Positions 1 through 9,010 of a DNA stretch of 64,000 bases are shown here, one piece after another (position 1 is the stretch's first letter; every line of letters begins with the position of its first letter). Made by a program: the position numbers and the translations under genes. This DNA is from Polynucleobacter sp. AP-Kaivos-20-H2 (lineage in GTDB: Bacteria > Pseudomonadota > Gammaproteobacteria > Burkholderiales > Burkholderiaceae). The stretch is taken from assembly GCF_018882215.1 (NCBI RefSeq), contig NZ_JACVOX010000001.1, positions 124,001 to 188,000 of the forward strand, in the 5' to 3' direction. The notes beneath the pieces were generated by a model, which ran no database searches, was not told where the DNA came from, and saw only the letters and a list, made by a program, of their open reading frames with translations.

Positions 1-341
1 GTATCTCTGAATTAGCTAAAGAGACTTCAGATTTAGCAGCTCTTGCCCGTGATGGCAAGTTAAAGCCAGATCAAATGCAAGGCGCTAGCTTTACGATCTC
101 ATCACTAGGCGGTATCGGTGGAACGTATTTCTCCCCAATCGTGAATGCTCCTGAAGTAGCGATTATGGGCGTGAGCAAAGCGGCTATGAAGCCAGTCTGG
201 GATGGTAAGCAGTTTGTGCCACACCTCATTTGCCCATTGTCTCTCTCTGCAGATCACCGTGTAATTGATGGCGCCTTAGCTACTCGCTTCAATGTATACA
301 TTGCTCAGCTCTTAGCCGACTTCCGTCGCGCTAGTCTGTAA
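1..341 (+). CDS. aceF: Dihydrolipoamide acetyltransferase (PDH E2), C-terminal part
   Basis: This is the 3' end of the E2 subunit of pyruvate dehydrogenase, which moves the acetyl group from lipoyl-lysine to CoA. The frame is open from base 3 to the stop at 339-341. About 112 residues of the catalytic acyltransferase domain are visible. They include the conserved strand [12 protein letters not shown] and the active-site motif DHRVIDG, whose His and Asp drive acetyl transfer. The start and the lipoyl domains lie outside the window. lpdA follows after 9 bases, so the two are surely cotranscribed. Assignment to PDH rather than 2-oxoglutarate dehydrogenase rests on this neighbour, whose E3 carries its own lipoyl domain as in PDH clusters of Burkholderiales. 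Confidence 0.93.
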   Translation, partial: ISELAKETSDLAALARDGKLKPDQMQGASFTISSLGGIGGTYFSPIVNAPEVAIMGVSKAAMKPVWDGKQFVPHLICPLSLSADHRVIDGALATRFNVYIAQLLADFRRASL

Positions 342-350
342 GGGGGATCT

Positions 351-2135
351 ATGGCTAAGAAAACGATCCTCGTTCCGGATATTGGTGACTATGCAGATGT
401 ACCGGTCATTGAAGTACTGGTTAAAGTAGGCGACGTGATTGAAAAAGAGCAGCCGCTATTAGTTCTTGAATCCGATAAAGCAACCATGGAAGTTCCAGCC
501 GATGCTGCAGGTACTGTTACTAGTATTGCAGTCAAGCTTGGAGATAAAGTGAGTAAAGGTTCTGTGATTGCGGAGATTGAGGCTAGTGGTGCAGCGCCTG
601 CGCCTCAACCAGCTCCAGCAGCAAAACCTGTAGAACCAACCACACCTGCTGCTGCTATTGCTCCTGCCCCAGTAGCAGGGCAGTACAGCGGTCAGGTTGA
701 TCATGAGTGTGAAGTGTTGGTACTCGGCGCTGGCCCTGGCGGTTATAGCGCAGCGTTTCGTAGTGCCGATTTGGGTATGAATACCGTTTTAGTTGAGCGT
801 TACCCCACTTTAGGCGGAGTCTGCTTGAACGTAGGTTGCATTCCATCTAAAGCATTGCTGCACACCACCTCAGTCATGGATGAAGTCAAAACGATGGCGA
901 AGCACGGCATCACTTTTGGAGCGCCGAAGATTGAGATTGATCAGCTCCGTGGTTACAAAGAATCCGTCATTGCTAAATTGACCGGTGGGCTTGCTGGTAT
1001 GGCAAAGGCTCGTAAAGTAAAAGTAGTACGTGGTCTAGGTAAGTTCTTGGATGTAAACCACGTCGAGGTTGAATTAACTGATGGTACCGGTCAGGATCTC
1101 ACTGGTAAAAAAGAAGTGGTGCGCTTTCAGAAGGCCATCATTGCCGCTGGTAGTCAGCCAGTGAAGCTGCCATTCTTACCAGAAGACCCGCGCATTGTAG
1201 ATAGTACCGGTGCTTTATTGCTCAAGAGCATTCCAAAGCGGATGCTTGTTATTGGTGGCGGCATTATTGGCCTAGAGATGGCTACGGTTTACAGCACATT
1301 AGGCTCACGCATTGATATCGCCGAGATGATGGATGGCTTGATGGCGGGTGCTGATCGTGATTTAGAAAAGGTCTGGGAGAAGTTCAATGCCGGACGTTTT
1401 GAAAAGATCATGCTTAAGACTCGTGCTGCTAAGGCAGAAGTAAAGCCTGACGGAATTCAAGTTTCTTTTGAGGGCGAGAACGCGCCAGCTGAACCACAAA
1501 CGTATGACTTGGTATTGGTTGCAGTAGGCCGTACTCCGAATGGCAAAAAGATTGATGCCGGTAAAGCGGGTGTGCAGGTGGATGAGCGCGGCTTTATTCC
1601 AGTTGATAAACAAATGCGGACCAATGTCTCTAATATTTTTGCAATTGGCGACTTGGTTGGCCAGCCGATGTTGGCTCACAAGGCAGTACATGAAGGTCAC
1701 GTTGCTGCGGAAGCTGCTGCTGGAGAAAAATCCTACTTCGATGCCAAGCAGATTCCATCGGTTGCCTACACTGATCCTGAAGTGGCATGGGCTGGCTTGA
1801 CAGAGGAGCAATGTAAAGCTCAAGGTATTACTTATGAGAAGGGTTTATTCCCATGGGCAGCTAGTGGACGCGCGATCGCTAATGGACGTGATGAAGGTTT
1901 CACAAAACTCATTTTTGATGCTACTACCCATCGCATTATTGGTGGCGGTATTGTTGGCACGCACGCTGGCGATTTAATCGGCGAAGTGTGTTTGGCAATT
2001 GAGATGGGTGCTGATGCGGTGGATATCGGTAAAACGATTCATCCACACCCAACCCTTGGTGAGTCAGTCGGTCTTGCGGCTGAAGCAGCTCATGGCCATT
2101 GCACTGATTTACCGCCAGTGAAAAAGAAATCTTAA
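351..2135 (+). CDS. lpdA: Dihydrolipoyl dehydrogenase with N-terminal lipoyl domain
   Basis: E3 of the pyruvate dehydrogenase complex: an FAD enzyme that reoxidises dihydrolipoamide with NAD+. The 594-residue protein has an N-terminal biotinyl/lipoyl domain (about 1-78) with the lipoylation motif ESDKATM (Lys43). An Ala/Pro-rich flexible linker follows (about 80-112). The E3 core begins near 118 with the FAD-binding motif GAGPGGY and the redox-active pair Cys158/Cys163 in GGVCLNVGCIPSK. It ends with the HPHPTLGES motif, whose His is the catalytic base. Plain E3 is about 470 residues, so the extra length is the lipoyl arm and linker. The start is supported by AGGGGGATCT just upstream. It sits 9 bases after aceF and is followed by a shared terminator. 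Confidence 0.96.
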   Translation: MAKKTILVPDIGDYADVPVIEVLVKVGDVIEKEQPLLVLESDKATMEVPADAAGTVTSIAVKLGDKVSKGSVIAEIEASGAAPAPQPAPAAKPVEPTTPAAAIAPAPVAGQYSGQVDHECEVLVLGAGPGGYSAAFRSADLGMNTVLVERYPTLGGVCLNVGCIPSKALLHTTSVMDEVKTMAKHGITFGAPKIEIDQLRGYKESVIAKLTGGLAGMAKARKVKVVRGLGKFLDVNHVEVELTDGTGQDLTGKKEVVRFQKAIIAAGSQPVKLPFLPEDPRIVDSTGALLLKSIPKRMLVIGGGIIGLEMATVYSTLGSRIDIAEMMDGLMAGADRDLEKVWEKFNAGRFEKIMLKTRAAKAEVKPDGIQVSFEGENAPAEPQTYDLVLVAVGRTPNGKKIDAGKAGVQVDERGFIPVDKQMRTNVSNIFAIGDLVGQPMLAHKAVHEGHVAAEAAAGEKSYFDAKQIPSVAYTDPEVAWAGLTEEQCKAQGITYEKGLFPWAASGRAIANGRDEGFTKLIFDATTHRIIGGGIVGTHAGDLIGEVCLAIEMGADAVDIGKTIHPHPTLGESVGLAAEAAHGHCTDLPPVKKKS

Positions 2136-2154
2136 GTAGCGCTTGAGGTGTAAA

Positions 2155-2183
2155 AGAAAAAGCCCCGAGCAATCGGGGCTTTC
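2155..2183. terminator. Bidirectional terminator between lpdA and the phasin gene
   Basis: A perfect 8-bp stem, AGCCCCGA / TCGGGGCT, with a GCAA tetraloop occupies 2161-2180. An A-rich tract lies on its left, which becomes a U tract for minus-strand transcripts, and a short TTTC lies on its right. It separates the convergent lpdA and phasin genes and can serve both, better on the minus strand. Confidence 0.85.
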
Positions 2184-2206
2184 GCAGTCAAGACACTCTC
2201 TCAGAA

Positions 2207-2761
2207 TTATTTCTTCTTCGTCGCCTTACTAGCTTTCTCTGCAGTCTTCAATACAGTTTCTGTTGCGTCGCTAAGATTGGTTTGTGCAACTTCAACTGCG
2301 TGCTTAACCGCTTTTTGACTAGTTTCAAATACATTGTTTGCAGAAGCAATTGCTTGCTTCATTGCTTGCATAGCTGCATCTGATCCAGCCGGTGCATTTT
2401 TTGTCCACTCTTCTACCAAAGAGTTAATTTTCTTTTGGCCAGCTTGAAATTCTTTTTCAGCGGATTGTGTGAAGCTATTTTGTGTCTCATGTGCCAACTC
2501 ATATAAATGACGGCTATAGGCCATAATTTTTTCTGCCATTGGTTGCACTGCTTCGGCTTGATGGGCTAGCAACTGTTGAATGTCTTTCACTTCCAGTGCT
2601 TTCTTAGCGCTATTCATGCTATCGCTCAAGCTTTGTTTCGCAATATGCATATTAAGCTCAACCAACTTTTTAATGCTTTGCAATGCTTGATTGGTCAATC
2701 CACTCAAAGTCTCTAAATTTGCTTTCTGTGCCGCTGCAATTTGTTCTGGAGTTAAGTTCAT
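2207..2761 (-). CDS. phaP: Phasin family protein (PHB granule-associated)
   Basis: A 184-residue phasin, an amphipathic helical protein that coats polyhydroxybutyrate granules. The sequence is almost all helix-forming, with many Ala, Lys, Glu and Gln, no signal peptide, and a Lys-rich tail (KASKATKKK). It begins MNLTPEQIAAAQKAN, typical of betaproteobacterial phasins. Two ATGs are close together (2767 and 2761). The second is chosen because AAAGAG lies six bases before it. The open frame extends further upstream but those residues look non-coding. A palindrome and a -10-like TACAAT lie upstream (2835-2865). Location beside PDH genes fits acetyl-CoA-derived storage. The granule role is inferred from the family. 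Confidence 0.9.
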   Translation of the reverse strand: MNLTPEQIAAAQKANLETLSGLTNQALQSIKKLVELNMHIAKQSLSDSMNSAKKALEVKDIQQLLAHQAEAVQPMAEKIMAYSRHLYELAHETQNSFTQSAEKEFQAGQKKINSLVEEWTKNAPAGSDAAMQAMKQAIASANNVFETSQKAVKHAVEVAQTNLSDATETVLKTAEKASKATKKK

Positions 2762-2834
2762 CTGCATCTCTTTCCGTTTCACTGTTTTGTGTCTTTTGAT
2801 CTTAAGCTTTTTCTTAATGTACTCTCTTTGCGAC

Positions 2835-2840
2835 ATTGTA
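2835..2840 (-). promoter_or_regulatory. Candidate -10 box of the phasin promoter
   Basis: Read on the minus strand this is TACAAT. A weak -35-like TTGCAT lies 16 bases upstream, inside the inverted repeat at 2849-2865. A protein bound there would block RNA polymerase. Confidence 0.4.
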
Positions 2841-2848
2841 TGGTGTAG

Positions 2849-2865
2849 ATGTTGCGATGCAACAT
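2849..2865. promoter_or_regulatory. Inverted repeat, candidate PhaR-type operator
   Basis: ATGTTGC-GAT-GCAACAT is a perfect inverted repeat with a 3-base centre, about 90-105 bases before the phasin start and overlapping its likely -35 region. The TGC-N3-GCA core resembles sites reported for PhaR, the repressor of phasin genes. Binding by PhaR is inference; phaR is not in this window. A 14-of-16 match lies upstream of sdhC (21341-21356). Confidence 0.55.
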
Positions 2866-2960
2866 AAATGGCTTGCCATGTAGATGAATAGTTCAAACAA
2901 GAAAAGAGCCTAAAATCAGGGGGCTCAGTAAAAAATCTCAATACTTTCAGTAAGTTACCC

Positions 2961-3848
2961 ATGAAGCTTTCGCTTGATAACGCCATTGCACCGATCTTTG
3001 TCCTCATATGGAGTACCGGCTTTGTGATTGCGCGTATGGCAATGCCATATGTAGAGCCAGCCACCTTTCTGTTTTGGCGTTTTGCAGGGGTTCTAGCGGC
3101 TATGGCAGCGCTCAGTCTCGTGTGGAGAATTACCTGGCCTAGCTGGTCGCAAATCAAGCACATCGCCATTGCTGGGATCTTGCTGCAGTTTGGCTATTTA
3201 CTGGGAGTATGGTTTGCTGTTCGTCTTGGAATGACGGCAGGGTTGGTGGCCATAATAGTTGGTCTGCAACCCATCGTTACTGCTTGGTTTGCTGCTTGGA
3301 TTTCTGAGAAGGTCAGCTCACGTCAATGGATAGGTCTAGGATTCGGATTTGCGGGTGTTGCGCTTGTGGTTGCCGAGAAGATTGGCTTTAACCACATTCC
3401 ATTGCTTAGTTATGTTTTGGCATTTATTGCACTTCTATCTATTACCTTTGGCACCCTATATCAGAAGAAATTCTGCCCCGTATTTGATCTGCGTGCTGGA
3501 TCCTCTATTCAGTTTGGGGTATCGGCAGTTTTGTGTTTCTTTTGTATGTATTTCTTTGAGTCTGGCGTGATGGTTTGGAATCCATCTGTTATTGGCGCCT
3601 TACTGTGGGCTATCTTTCCTCTGTCAATTGGATCGATTAGCTTGCTATTTATGATGATTCGCAAGGGGGCAGCCACTAAAGTCACCAGCTTTCTTTATTT
3701 AGTGCCACCAACTACTGCTGCAATGGCTTGGCTCTTATTTGATGAGCCATTTACATTGCTGATGGCGGTAGGTTTATGTTTGACGATGACTGGCGTAGTG
3801 CTAGTGAATGCCCGTCAGACCAATACAGTAGCGACTATTGCCGAGTAG
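2961..3848 (+). CDS. EamA/DMT-family permease
   Basis: A 295-residue inner-membrane protein with about ten hydrophobic segments arranged as two EamA halves (roughly 10-140 and 150-285), as in drug/metabolite exporters of the DMT superfamily. The N-terminal stretch IFVLIWSTGFVIARMAMPY and the second-half segment VPPTTAAMAWLLFDEP are typical of the family. The substrate cannot be told from sequence. The ATG start has no strong Shine-Dalgarno sequence but matches the usual N-terminus. The gene is divergent from the phasin gene, with about 200 bases between them, so the region 2762-2960 holds both promoters. No operon partner is evident. Confidence 0.85.
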   Translation: MKLSLDNAIAPIFVLIWSTGFVIARMAMPYVEPATFLFWRFAGVLAAMAALSLVWRITWPSWSQIKHIAIAGILLQFGYLLGVWFAVRLGMTAGLVAIIVGLQPIVTAWFAAWISEKVSSRQWIGLGFGFAGVALVVAEKIGFNHIPLLSYVLAFIALLSITFGTLYQKKFCPVFDLRAGSSIQFGVSAVLCFFCMYFFESGVMVWNPSVIGALLWAIFPLSIGSISLLFMMIRKGAATKVTSFLYLVPPTTAAMAWLLFDEPFTLLMAVGLCLTMTGVVLVNARQTNTVATIAE

Positions 3849-3957
3849 GGCATTCATTTAGTGGAATAAATTACCTGGATTGGGGCGAATAAAACCGCTT
3901 TGTCTTCAGAAATTAATTATCATTCCGTATGTTGAAAGTTTTGGAAGGTATTTTGGG

Positions 3958-4962
3958 ATGCGTTTGAATCGATTTTGGCCCCTAGTTATTGCATTGCTCT
4001 TTTGGCTGGGAGTGCTGGGTAACGCACCTGTTCAGGCCGCAACAAAAGATAAGCAGAAGCAAGTAAAGTCAACAAAAGTGGTGACTAAGTCACCCAAAAG
4101 AGCCAAGACTGTCCGCGTCACTGTTACTAGATCATCTGCACCCGTAGTTGCAGGACCTCCATCATTAGCTACTGCATTAGGTTTGCGTGGTCAGCGCGAT
4201 GAGCTCAATCTTAAATCCACTGTAGTGATGGTGGTCAATCAAGACACAAAGGAAGTCTATTACGAGAAGAATCCTTCTGTCAGTTTGCCTATTGCCTCTA
4301 TTACCAAACTCATGACTGCCATGGTGACGCTCGATGCAAAATTGCCAATGGATGATGTCATCGTTATTAATGCAGAAGACGCGCATATTTATCGGCACTC
4401 TCGTTTGGCTGAAGGCACTTCACTTACCCGAGAAGATGCGCTGCATTTGGCTTTGATGTCCTCTGAGAACCGCGCCGCATATACCCTAGCCAGAAACTAT
4501 CCCGGCGGCCTACCTGCATTTGTTGCTGCCATGAACCGTAAGGCAAAAGATCTCGGCATGGAGCACTCTCACTTTGAGGATCCCACTGGACTGACTAGTG
4601 AGAATGTTGCTTCAGCAGAAGATCTCACACGCATGCTCAATGCTGCCTATCAGTACAAAACTATTCGTGAGTTCTCAACCTGGCCTGATTTAACTATGGT
4701 GATTGCCAATCGCCCGCAAAAGTTTTTGAACACAAACCGTTTGGTACGTTCCGGGGATATGGATATTGGATTGCAGAAGACTGGCTTCATTAACGCTGCA
4801 GGTCGATGCTTGGTCATGCAGGCAAGGGTAAACAACACGCCATTGCTATTGGTCTTTTTGGATTCTGTAGGAACGCAATCCCGTTTTGCCGATGCAGTGC
4901 GGGTGCGCGATTGGTATGAGCGCATGCCATCTGGCGCGCAACCCATTCGTCGCTTGATGTAA
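3958..4962 (+). CDS. pbpG: D-alanyl-D-alanine endopeptidase (PBP7-like)
   Basis: A periplasmic serine peptidase of the S11 family that cuts peptidoglycan cross-links. The 334-residue protein starts with a signal peptide ending near APVQA (about residue 27), then a basic linker (28-60). The catalytic domain has the three penicillin-binding motifs in order: SITK (Ser114, Lys117), SEN (169-171) and KTG (274-276). It lacks the long C-terminal membrane-anchoring domain of PBP5/6, which favours the PBP7 (PbpG) type. The ATG at 3958 is chosen because GGAAGG precedes it and the signal peptide begins there; upstream in-frame codons look non-coding. It converges with the IclR gene, leaving 8 bases and no visible terminator. 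Confidence 0.88.
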   Translation: MRLNRFWPLVIALLFWLGVLGNAPVQAATKDKQKQVKSTKVVTKSPKRAKTVRVTVTRSSAPVVAGPPSLATALGLRGQRDELNLKSTVVMVVNQDTKEVYYEKNPSVSLPIASITKLMTAMVTLDAKLPMDDVIVINAEDAHIYRHSRLAEGTSLTREDALHLALMSSENRAAYTLARNYPGGLPAFVAAMNRKAKDLGMEHSHFEDPTGLTSENVASAEDLTRMLNAAYQYKTIREFSTWPDLTMVIANRPQKFLNTNRLVRSGDMDIGLQKTGFINAAGRCLVMQARVNNTPLLLVFLDSVGTQSRFADAVRVRDWYERMPSGAQPIRRLM

Positions 4963-4970
4963 CTGATGAA

Positions 4971-5804
4971 TTAAGCTGCTGAGCCTGGCTCGGCAGACTT
5001 GGGTTTAAAACCCATGCCTTTGGATATCTGTAGGGCAGTCTCTAGTAGGGCGCGGAGCCAATCTGCTTGTATACGATCCGTTGGGGCGCTTAAAGACAAG
5101 CCGGCAACCAATTTTCCAGTGTCATCCAAAATGGCTGCAGCTAAACAGCTCACGCCTAACTCTAATTCTTCGTCATCGCGAGCGTTACCCACTTTACGCA
5201 CATGATTGAGTTCGGTTTCGAGTTTGCCTAATTCGGTAATGCTGTTACGAGTGTGTCCAGATAAACCTGTGCGAGTGACATAGGCACGCACTTGTCCAGG
5301 GTCGTCGCTCGCGAGGAAGAGTTTGCCAACCGAGGTGAGATGCAAAGGTGCACGACCACCAATGGCACGAACTACCTGCATGCCTGAGCGTTCACTATAA
5401 GCGCGATCAACGTAGACAATTTCATCGCCTTGACGTACGGATAGGTTAACGGTTTCACCAGTGAGCTTATGCAGAGTACGCATTGGTAGTTGCGCAGCCT
5501 CACGCACAGATAAGCGTGCCTTCACCAAATTACCTAGCTCTAAAAGTTTTAAGCCAAGGCGATAGGTTCCTCCATCGCCACGCTCAACCAATCGGCAAGC
5601 AACGAGGTCATTCAAAATTCGGTGGGCAGTAGAAGGGTGCAGACCCGTTGTCTCTGCGAGATTCTTCAGGCTACTGGATTCTTCTTGCTCGGCAAGGGCG
5701 TCTAGCAAATTCATCATGCGCTCCACTACCTGGATGGCTGTCTTGCCAACCTCGCCGGTAGATTTGGGGGTTTTGATGGTCTTGCTGGTGTTCATAGGTC
5801 TCAT
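4971..5804 (-). CDS. IclR-family transcriptional regulator
   Basis: A 277-residue DNA-binding regulator. The N-terminal winged helix-turn-helix spans about 23-85, with recognition region TTGLHPSTAHRILNDL. The IclR effector-binding domain follows (about 95-265), including the conserved SVGKLFLA and CLAAAILDD stretches. Family members usually repress or activate catabolic genes in response to small organic acids; neither ligand nor target can be read here. It is not cotranscribed with an obvious catabolic operon. A palindrome, ATTTCG-GA-CGAAAT, lies 8-21 bases before the start (5812-5825) and may be its own operator. Confidence 0.9.
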   Translation of the reverse strand: MRPMNTSKTIKTPKSTGEVGKTAIQVVERMMNLLDALAEQEESSSLKNLAETTGLHPSTAHRILNDLVACRLVERGDGGTYRLGLKLLELGNLVKARLSVREAAQLPMRTLHKLTGETVNLSVRQGDEIVYVDRAYSERSGMQVVRAIGGRAPLHLTSVGKLFLASDDPGQVRAYVTRTGLSGHTRNSITELGKLETELNHVRKVGNARDDEELELGVSCLAAAILDDTGKLVAGLSLSAPTDRIQADWLRALLETALQISKGMGFKPKSAEPGSAA

Positions 5805-5811
5805 TGTAGCG

Positions 5812-5825
5812 ATTTCGGACGAAAT
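5812..5825. promoter_or_regulatory. Palindrome before the IclR-type gene, candidate operator
   Basis: ATTTCG-GA-CGAAAT is a perfect inverted repeat 8 bases upstream of the IclR-family start codon. IclR proteins often repress themselves through palindromes of this length at the promoter. No bound protein is known from sequence alone. Confidence 0.4.
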
Positions 5826-5906
5826 TGCATATTATGAAATCCTATATTACAAAGGCATCTGCTGAAAATATCCCCTTTTATAGGGACACAGGGGATTAAG
5901 GCTCTT

Positions 5907-6941
5907 TTAGGCTTGCCTTAAAGCAGCAGCACACTCATTGACTAAGTCAGGCCCTCGATAAATCAGGCCGCTATAGAGTTGCACTAAGCTGGCGCCTGCC
6001 ATGATCTTTTCACGGGCATCTGCGCCACTCATGATGCCGCCCACGCCGATGATGGGTAGTTGATTACCCAATCTCGCCTTTAAAGCTTTGATGACAATAT
6101 TAGAGGCATTACGCACGGGCGCGCCAGATAAACCGCCAGCCTCTTCACCAAATTCCATTCCCTTGACTACATCACGAGAGATGGTTGTATTGGTGGCGAT
6201 GACAGCATCAATGCCAAACTCGAGCAGGAGATCGGCAATGAGATGAATGTCGCTATGGTCTAGATCGGGTGCAATTTTCAAAAAGAGTGGTTTGCGTACG
6301 CCATAACGATCGCTTAAGCGCTTTCTGGCTTCATCAAGACTTCCCAATAATTCGCGGAGCATTTCTTCGCCTTGTAAGGCACGCAGATTTTTGGTGTTCG
6401 GTGAAGAAATGTTGACAGTGATATAAGCGGAGATTTCATAAACGGCTTCCATTGCCAGGATGTAATCTCGAGAAGCCTCTTCAATCGGGGTGCTGGCGTT
6501 CTTGCCAATATTTAAACCAAGTACACCACCACTTTGCCAAAACTGAGAGCGACGCACTCTGGCAACGCAGGCATCAACGCCATCGTTATTAAAGCCCATG
6601 CGATTAATAATGCCCTGAGCTTGCGGTAAACGAAACATGCGTGGCTTAGGATTGCCAGGCTGTGACCGTGGCGTGACTGTGCCGATTTCTAAAAATCCAA
6701 ACCCTAATGCAGCGAGTGCATCGATATGCTTACCATCTTTATCTAAGCCTGCCGCTAATCCAACTGGGTTAGAAAAATCAATGCCACAGAGTGTTTGTGG
6801 ATCATTAATGGGCTTGCTTACTAAACGCTCCAATAAACCCCAGCGCTGCGCACGGTCCATATTGCTTAAGGTGAGGTTGTGCGCCTTTTCTGGGTCTATA
6901 GAAAACAGCCAGGGGCGGAGGAGGGAGTAACGACCGATCAT
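5907..6941 (-). CDS. pyrD: Dihydroorotate dehydrogenase (quinone), class 2
   Basis: Oxidises dihydroorotate to orotate in pyrimidine synthesis, passing electrons through FMN to membrane quinone. The 344-residue length and the N-terminal amphipathic region ([18 protein letters not shown]) are those of membrane-associated class 2 enzymes. The [11 protein letters not shown] motif carries the catalytic Ser (class 1 enzymes have Cys). [11 protein letters not shown] near the C-terminus binds the FMN phosphate. It is the last gene of a long minus-strand run, 9 bases after bpt. Confidence 0.96.
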   Translation of the reverse strand: MIGRYSLLRPWLFSIDPEKAHNLTLSNMDRAQRWGLLERLVSKPINDPQTLCGIDFSNPVGLAAGLDKDGKHIDALAALGFGFLEIGTVTPRSQPGNPKPRMFRLPQAQGIINRMGFNNDGVDACVARVRRSQFWQSGGVLGLNIGKNASTPIEEASRDYILAMEAVYEISAYITVNISSPNTKNLRALQGEEMLRELLGSLDEARKRLSDRYGVRKPLFLKIAPDLDHSDIHLIADLLLEFGIDAVIATNTTISRDVVKGMEFGEEAGGLSGAPVRNASNIVIKALKARLGNQLPIIGVGGIMSGADAREKIMAGASLVQLYSGLIYRGPDLVNECAAALRQA

Positions 6942-6950
6942 GGGTAGATA

Positions 6951-7697
6951 TTATGACTCAGGGAGCTCTTGCCAATGATCGTCAATCAAACCTTCCATGG
7001 GTTGATATTTCACCTTATACGACATCTTGTCGCTTTCCTTAATGAAGTAGCCAAGGTAAAGGTAAGGCAAACCCAATATGCGAGCTTGTTCAATTTGCCA
7101 CAGAATGCTATAGCTACCATAACTGGCCGCAGAGCTTGTGGTGTCGTAAAAGGTATAAACAGAAGAGATTCCCTGTTCCAGAATATCGATCATGCTCACC
7201 ATACGTAATCGACCGGGGTGCGGGTCATGTGGACCATCCCGAAACTCCACAATACGGGAGTTCACTCGGCTTTGTAATAAGAACTGCATGTATTGATCTT
7301 GATCATCGCTATCCATGTCACCACCTGCGTGCCGCTCAGTTTGATAACGTTGATAGAGTTGGTAGTGTTCCTCTTGGTAACCTAGATTGAGGACTGAGGC
7401 CTGAAGATCAGAGTGTTTTTTTTGGGCGCGGCGCTGGCTGCGAGAAGGCGTAAATTGGTTTACCAAAATACGCGTAGAAATACAGGCTTTACATTCGTCG
7501 CAATATGGTCGATAGGTATACAAACCACTTCGACGAAAGCCAGCATTAAGTAAATCGTTATACACATCCGCATGAATCAGATGCGATGGTGTGGCTACTT
7601 GTGAGCGAGCTGTTTTATTGGGTAGGTAGCTACAAGCATAGGGAGCAGTTGCATAGAACTGCAGGGTGGTTAGGGGAAGTTCTTTAAGCTGAGTCAT
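6951..7697 (-). CDS. bpt: Aspartate/glutamate leucyltransferase
   Basis: Transfers Leu from Leu-tRNA to proteins with N-terminal Asp or Glu, marking them for ClpS/ClpAP degradation. The 248-residue protein resembles eukaryotic arginyltransferase ATE1. Its N-terminal part has the cysteines Cys22, Cys66, Cys69 and Cys72 (the last three in YCDECKAC). The C-terminal part carries the acyltransferase fold with [17 protein letters not shown]. Its start overlaps the aat stop by 4 bases, so the two N-end-rule transferases are translationally coupled. Confidence 0.93.
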   Translation of the reverse strand: MTQLKELPLTTLQFYATAPYACSYLPNKTARSQVATPSHLIHADVYNDLLNAGFRRSGLYTYRPYCDECKACISTRILVNQFTPSRSQRRAQKKHSDLQASVLNLGYQEEHYQLYQRYQTERHAGGDMDSDDQDQYMQFLLQSRVNSRIVEFRDGPHDPHPGRLRMVSMIDILEQGISSVYTFYDTTSSAASYGSYSILWQIEQARILGLPYLYLGYFIKESDKMSYKVKYQPMEGLIDDHWQELPES

Positions 7698-8431
7698 AAC
7701 CAGTGATGCAAAATTGCTTTGTCAAAAGTCCAGGATTTCTCAATCTTAGTTTGATTTAAGGATATTTGCAGTTGCTCTAAAAAGACCTGCCTGGGTATTG
7801 GGCTGGCGCCTAAGGACAACAGGTGAGCCGTTTCTTGCTGGCAGTCGATCATCTGGACTTCATTCATCAGGCACCATGCACTCAGGGCTGCTAAAGAGAT
7901 TTTTGATGCATTGGTCTTACGACTAAACATAGACTCACCAAACACCATTCCTCCAAAGGCAACACAATAAAGTCCGCCAGTAAGCTGGCCATCTTCGATT
8001 ACGGCAATACTGTGGGCGTTGCCTGCTTCGTGAAGTGCGGTGTAGGCATCAATGATTTCATGGGTAATCCAAGTACCATCCTGATCTTTGCGAGTGCTCG
8101 TGGCACAGGAGCGTATGACCGCACCAAAATCGGCATCAACCAATATCTGTGACTGCGTGCTTTGACAAAAGAGTCGAATATTCTTTTGCAAAGATTCACT
8201 GCACTTAAAGGCGCTGGGCTTTAACACCATTCTAGGGTCCGGCGACCACCAGAGAATAGGTTGGTTATCCGAGTACCACGGAAAAATACCTTGTTGATAG
8301 GCGCGAGCTAGTTGACCGGGGTATATCTGCTCACTGACGGCAATGAGCCCAGGAACGCTGGGATCGGGATCTGCCTCAAGCAGCGGATTTGGGAAAGGGT
8401 CGTTGGGCCCTAGCCAGGCAATCTGACCCAT
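7694..8431 (-). CDS. aat: Leucyl/phenylalanyl-tRNA--protein transferase
   Basis: Adds Leu or Phe to proteins starting with Lys or Arg, creating N-degrons for ClpS. The 245-residue protein has the signature [20 protein letters not shown] near residues 49-68 and the later GGLYGVAFG-like stretch (here [18 protein letters not shown]). The overlap with bpt by 4 bases links primary and secondary destabilising-residue branches. It begins 10 bases after the NUDIX gene. Confidence 0.95.
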   Translation of the reverse strand: MGQIAWLGPNDPFPNPLLEADPDPSVPGLIAVSEQIYPGQLARAYQQGIFPWYSDNQPILWWSPDPRMVLKPSAFKCSESLQKNIRLFCQSTQSQILVDADFGAVIRSCATSTRKDQDGTWITHEIIDAYTALHEAGNAHSIAVIEDGQLTGGLYCVAFGGMVFGESMFSRKTNASKISLAALSAWCLMNEVQMIDCQQETAHLLSLGASPIPRQVFLEQLQISLNQTKIEKSWTFDKAILHHWL

Positions 8432-8440
8432 ATTGACTCT

Positions 8441-9001
8441 TTAGATTCTTTCGGAAGGTAGAACGTCACGACTGCGCACATGAAATTCCTTACCAGCCTC
8501 TAAGTTGCCAGCAGCGCGGTCTGCAAAGAACCATTCAAGGGTTTGCTTGACAGTGGGAAAGGCCAATTCTTCCCACGGAATATCATGCTCATGAAAAAGG
8601 GCTACTTCAAGACTTTCTTCACCAGCAGAAAATTCTGGATGGGTCATCGTGGCTAAATAGAATAGGTGCACCTGTTCTGCGTGAGGCACATTCAGCAAAG
8701 AATAGAGTGGTCCAATTTCCACGGCGGCACCAGCTTCTTCCAGAGTCTCGCGGGCTGCGCCGTGGCTAGTGCTTTCACCTAACTCCATAAAGCCCGCAGG
8801 TAAAGTCCAAAAGCCATGACGAGGTTCAATCGCACGACGACATAAGAGCACTTGCTTGCCGTATACCGGAATACTTCCCACTACGTTGCGAGGATTTTGA
8901 TAATGAATGCTGCCGCACGCTTCACAGACATGACGCTCACGAGAGTCATCTGCTGGAATTTTGATAGTTAATACTGAGGCGCAGTTAGAGCAATACTTCA
9001 T
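8441..9001 (-). CDS. NUDIX hydrolase with N-terminal zinc ribbon
   Basis: A 186-residue hydrolase of nucleoside-diphosphate-linked compounds. The N-terminus has a zinc-ribbon pattern, Cys4/Cys7 and Cys26/Cys29. The NUDIX box runs from about 70 to 92: G-x5-E-x7-RETLEEAG, with all metal-binding acidic residues present. The zinc ribbon plus NUDIX layout is shared with NudC-like NADH pyrophosphatases, but the protein is shorter and lacks their middle domain, so the substrate is uncertain. It lies in the minus-strand run between pabBC and aat, with gaps of about 10 bases on both sides. Confidence 0.9.
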   Translation of the reverse strand: MKYCSNCASVLTIKIPADDSRERHVCEACGSIHYQNPRNVVGSIPVYGKQVLLCRRAIEPRHGFWTLPAGFMELGESTSHGAARETLEEAGAAVEIGPLYSLLNVPHAEQVHLFYLATMTHPEFSAGEESLEVALFHEHDIPWEELAFPTVKQTLEWFFADRAAGNLEAGKEFHVRSRDVLPSERI

Positions 9002-9010
9002 GCTGACTTT

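Noticed and set aside
1362-1823. Long minus-strand open frame inside lpdA (153 codons)
   Set aside because: It lies wholly opposite a gene with strong family motifs, has no recognisable domain and no plausible ribosome-binding site.
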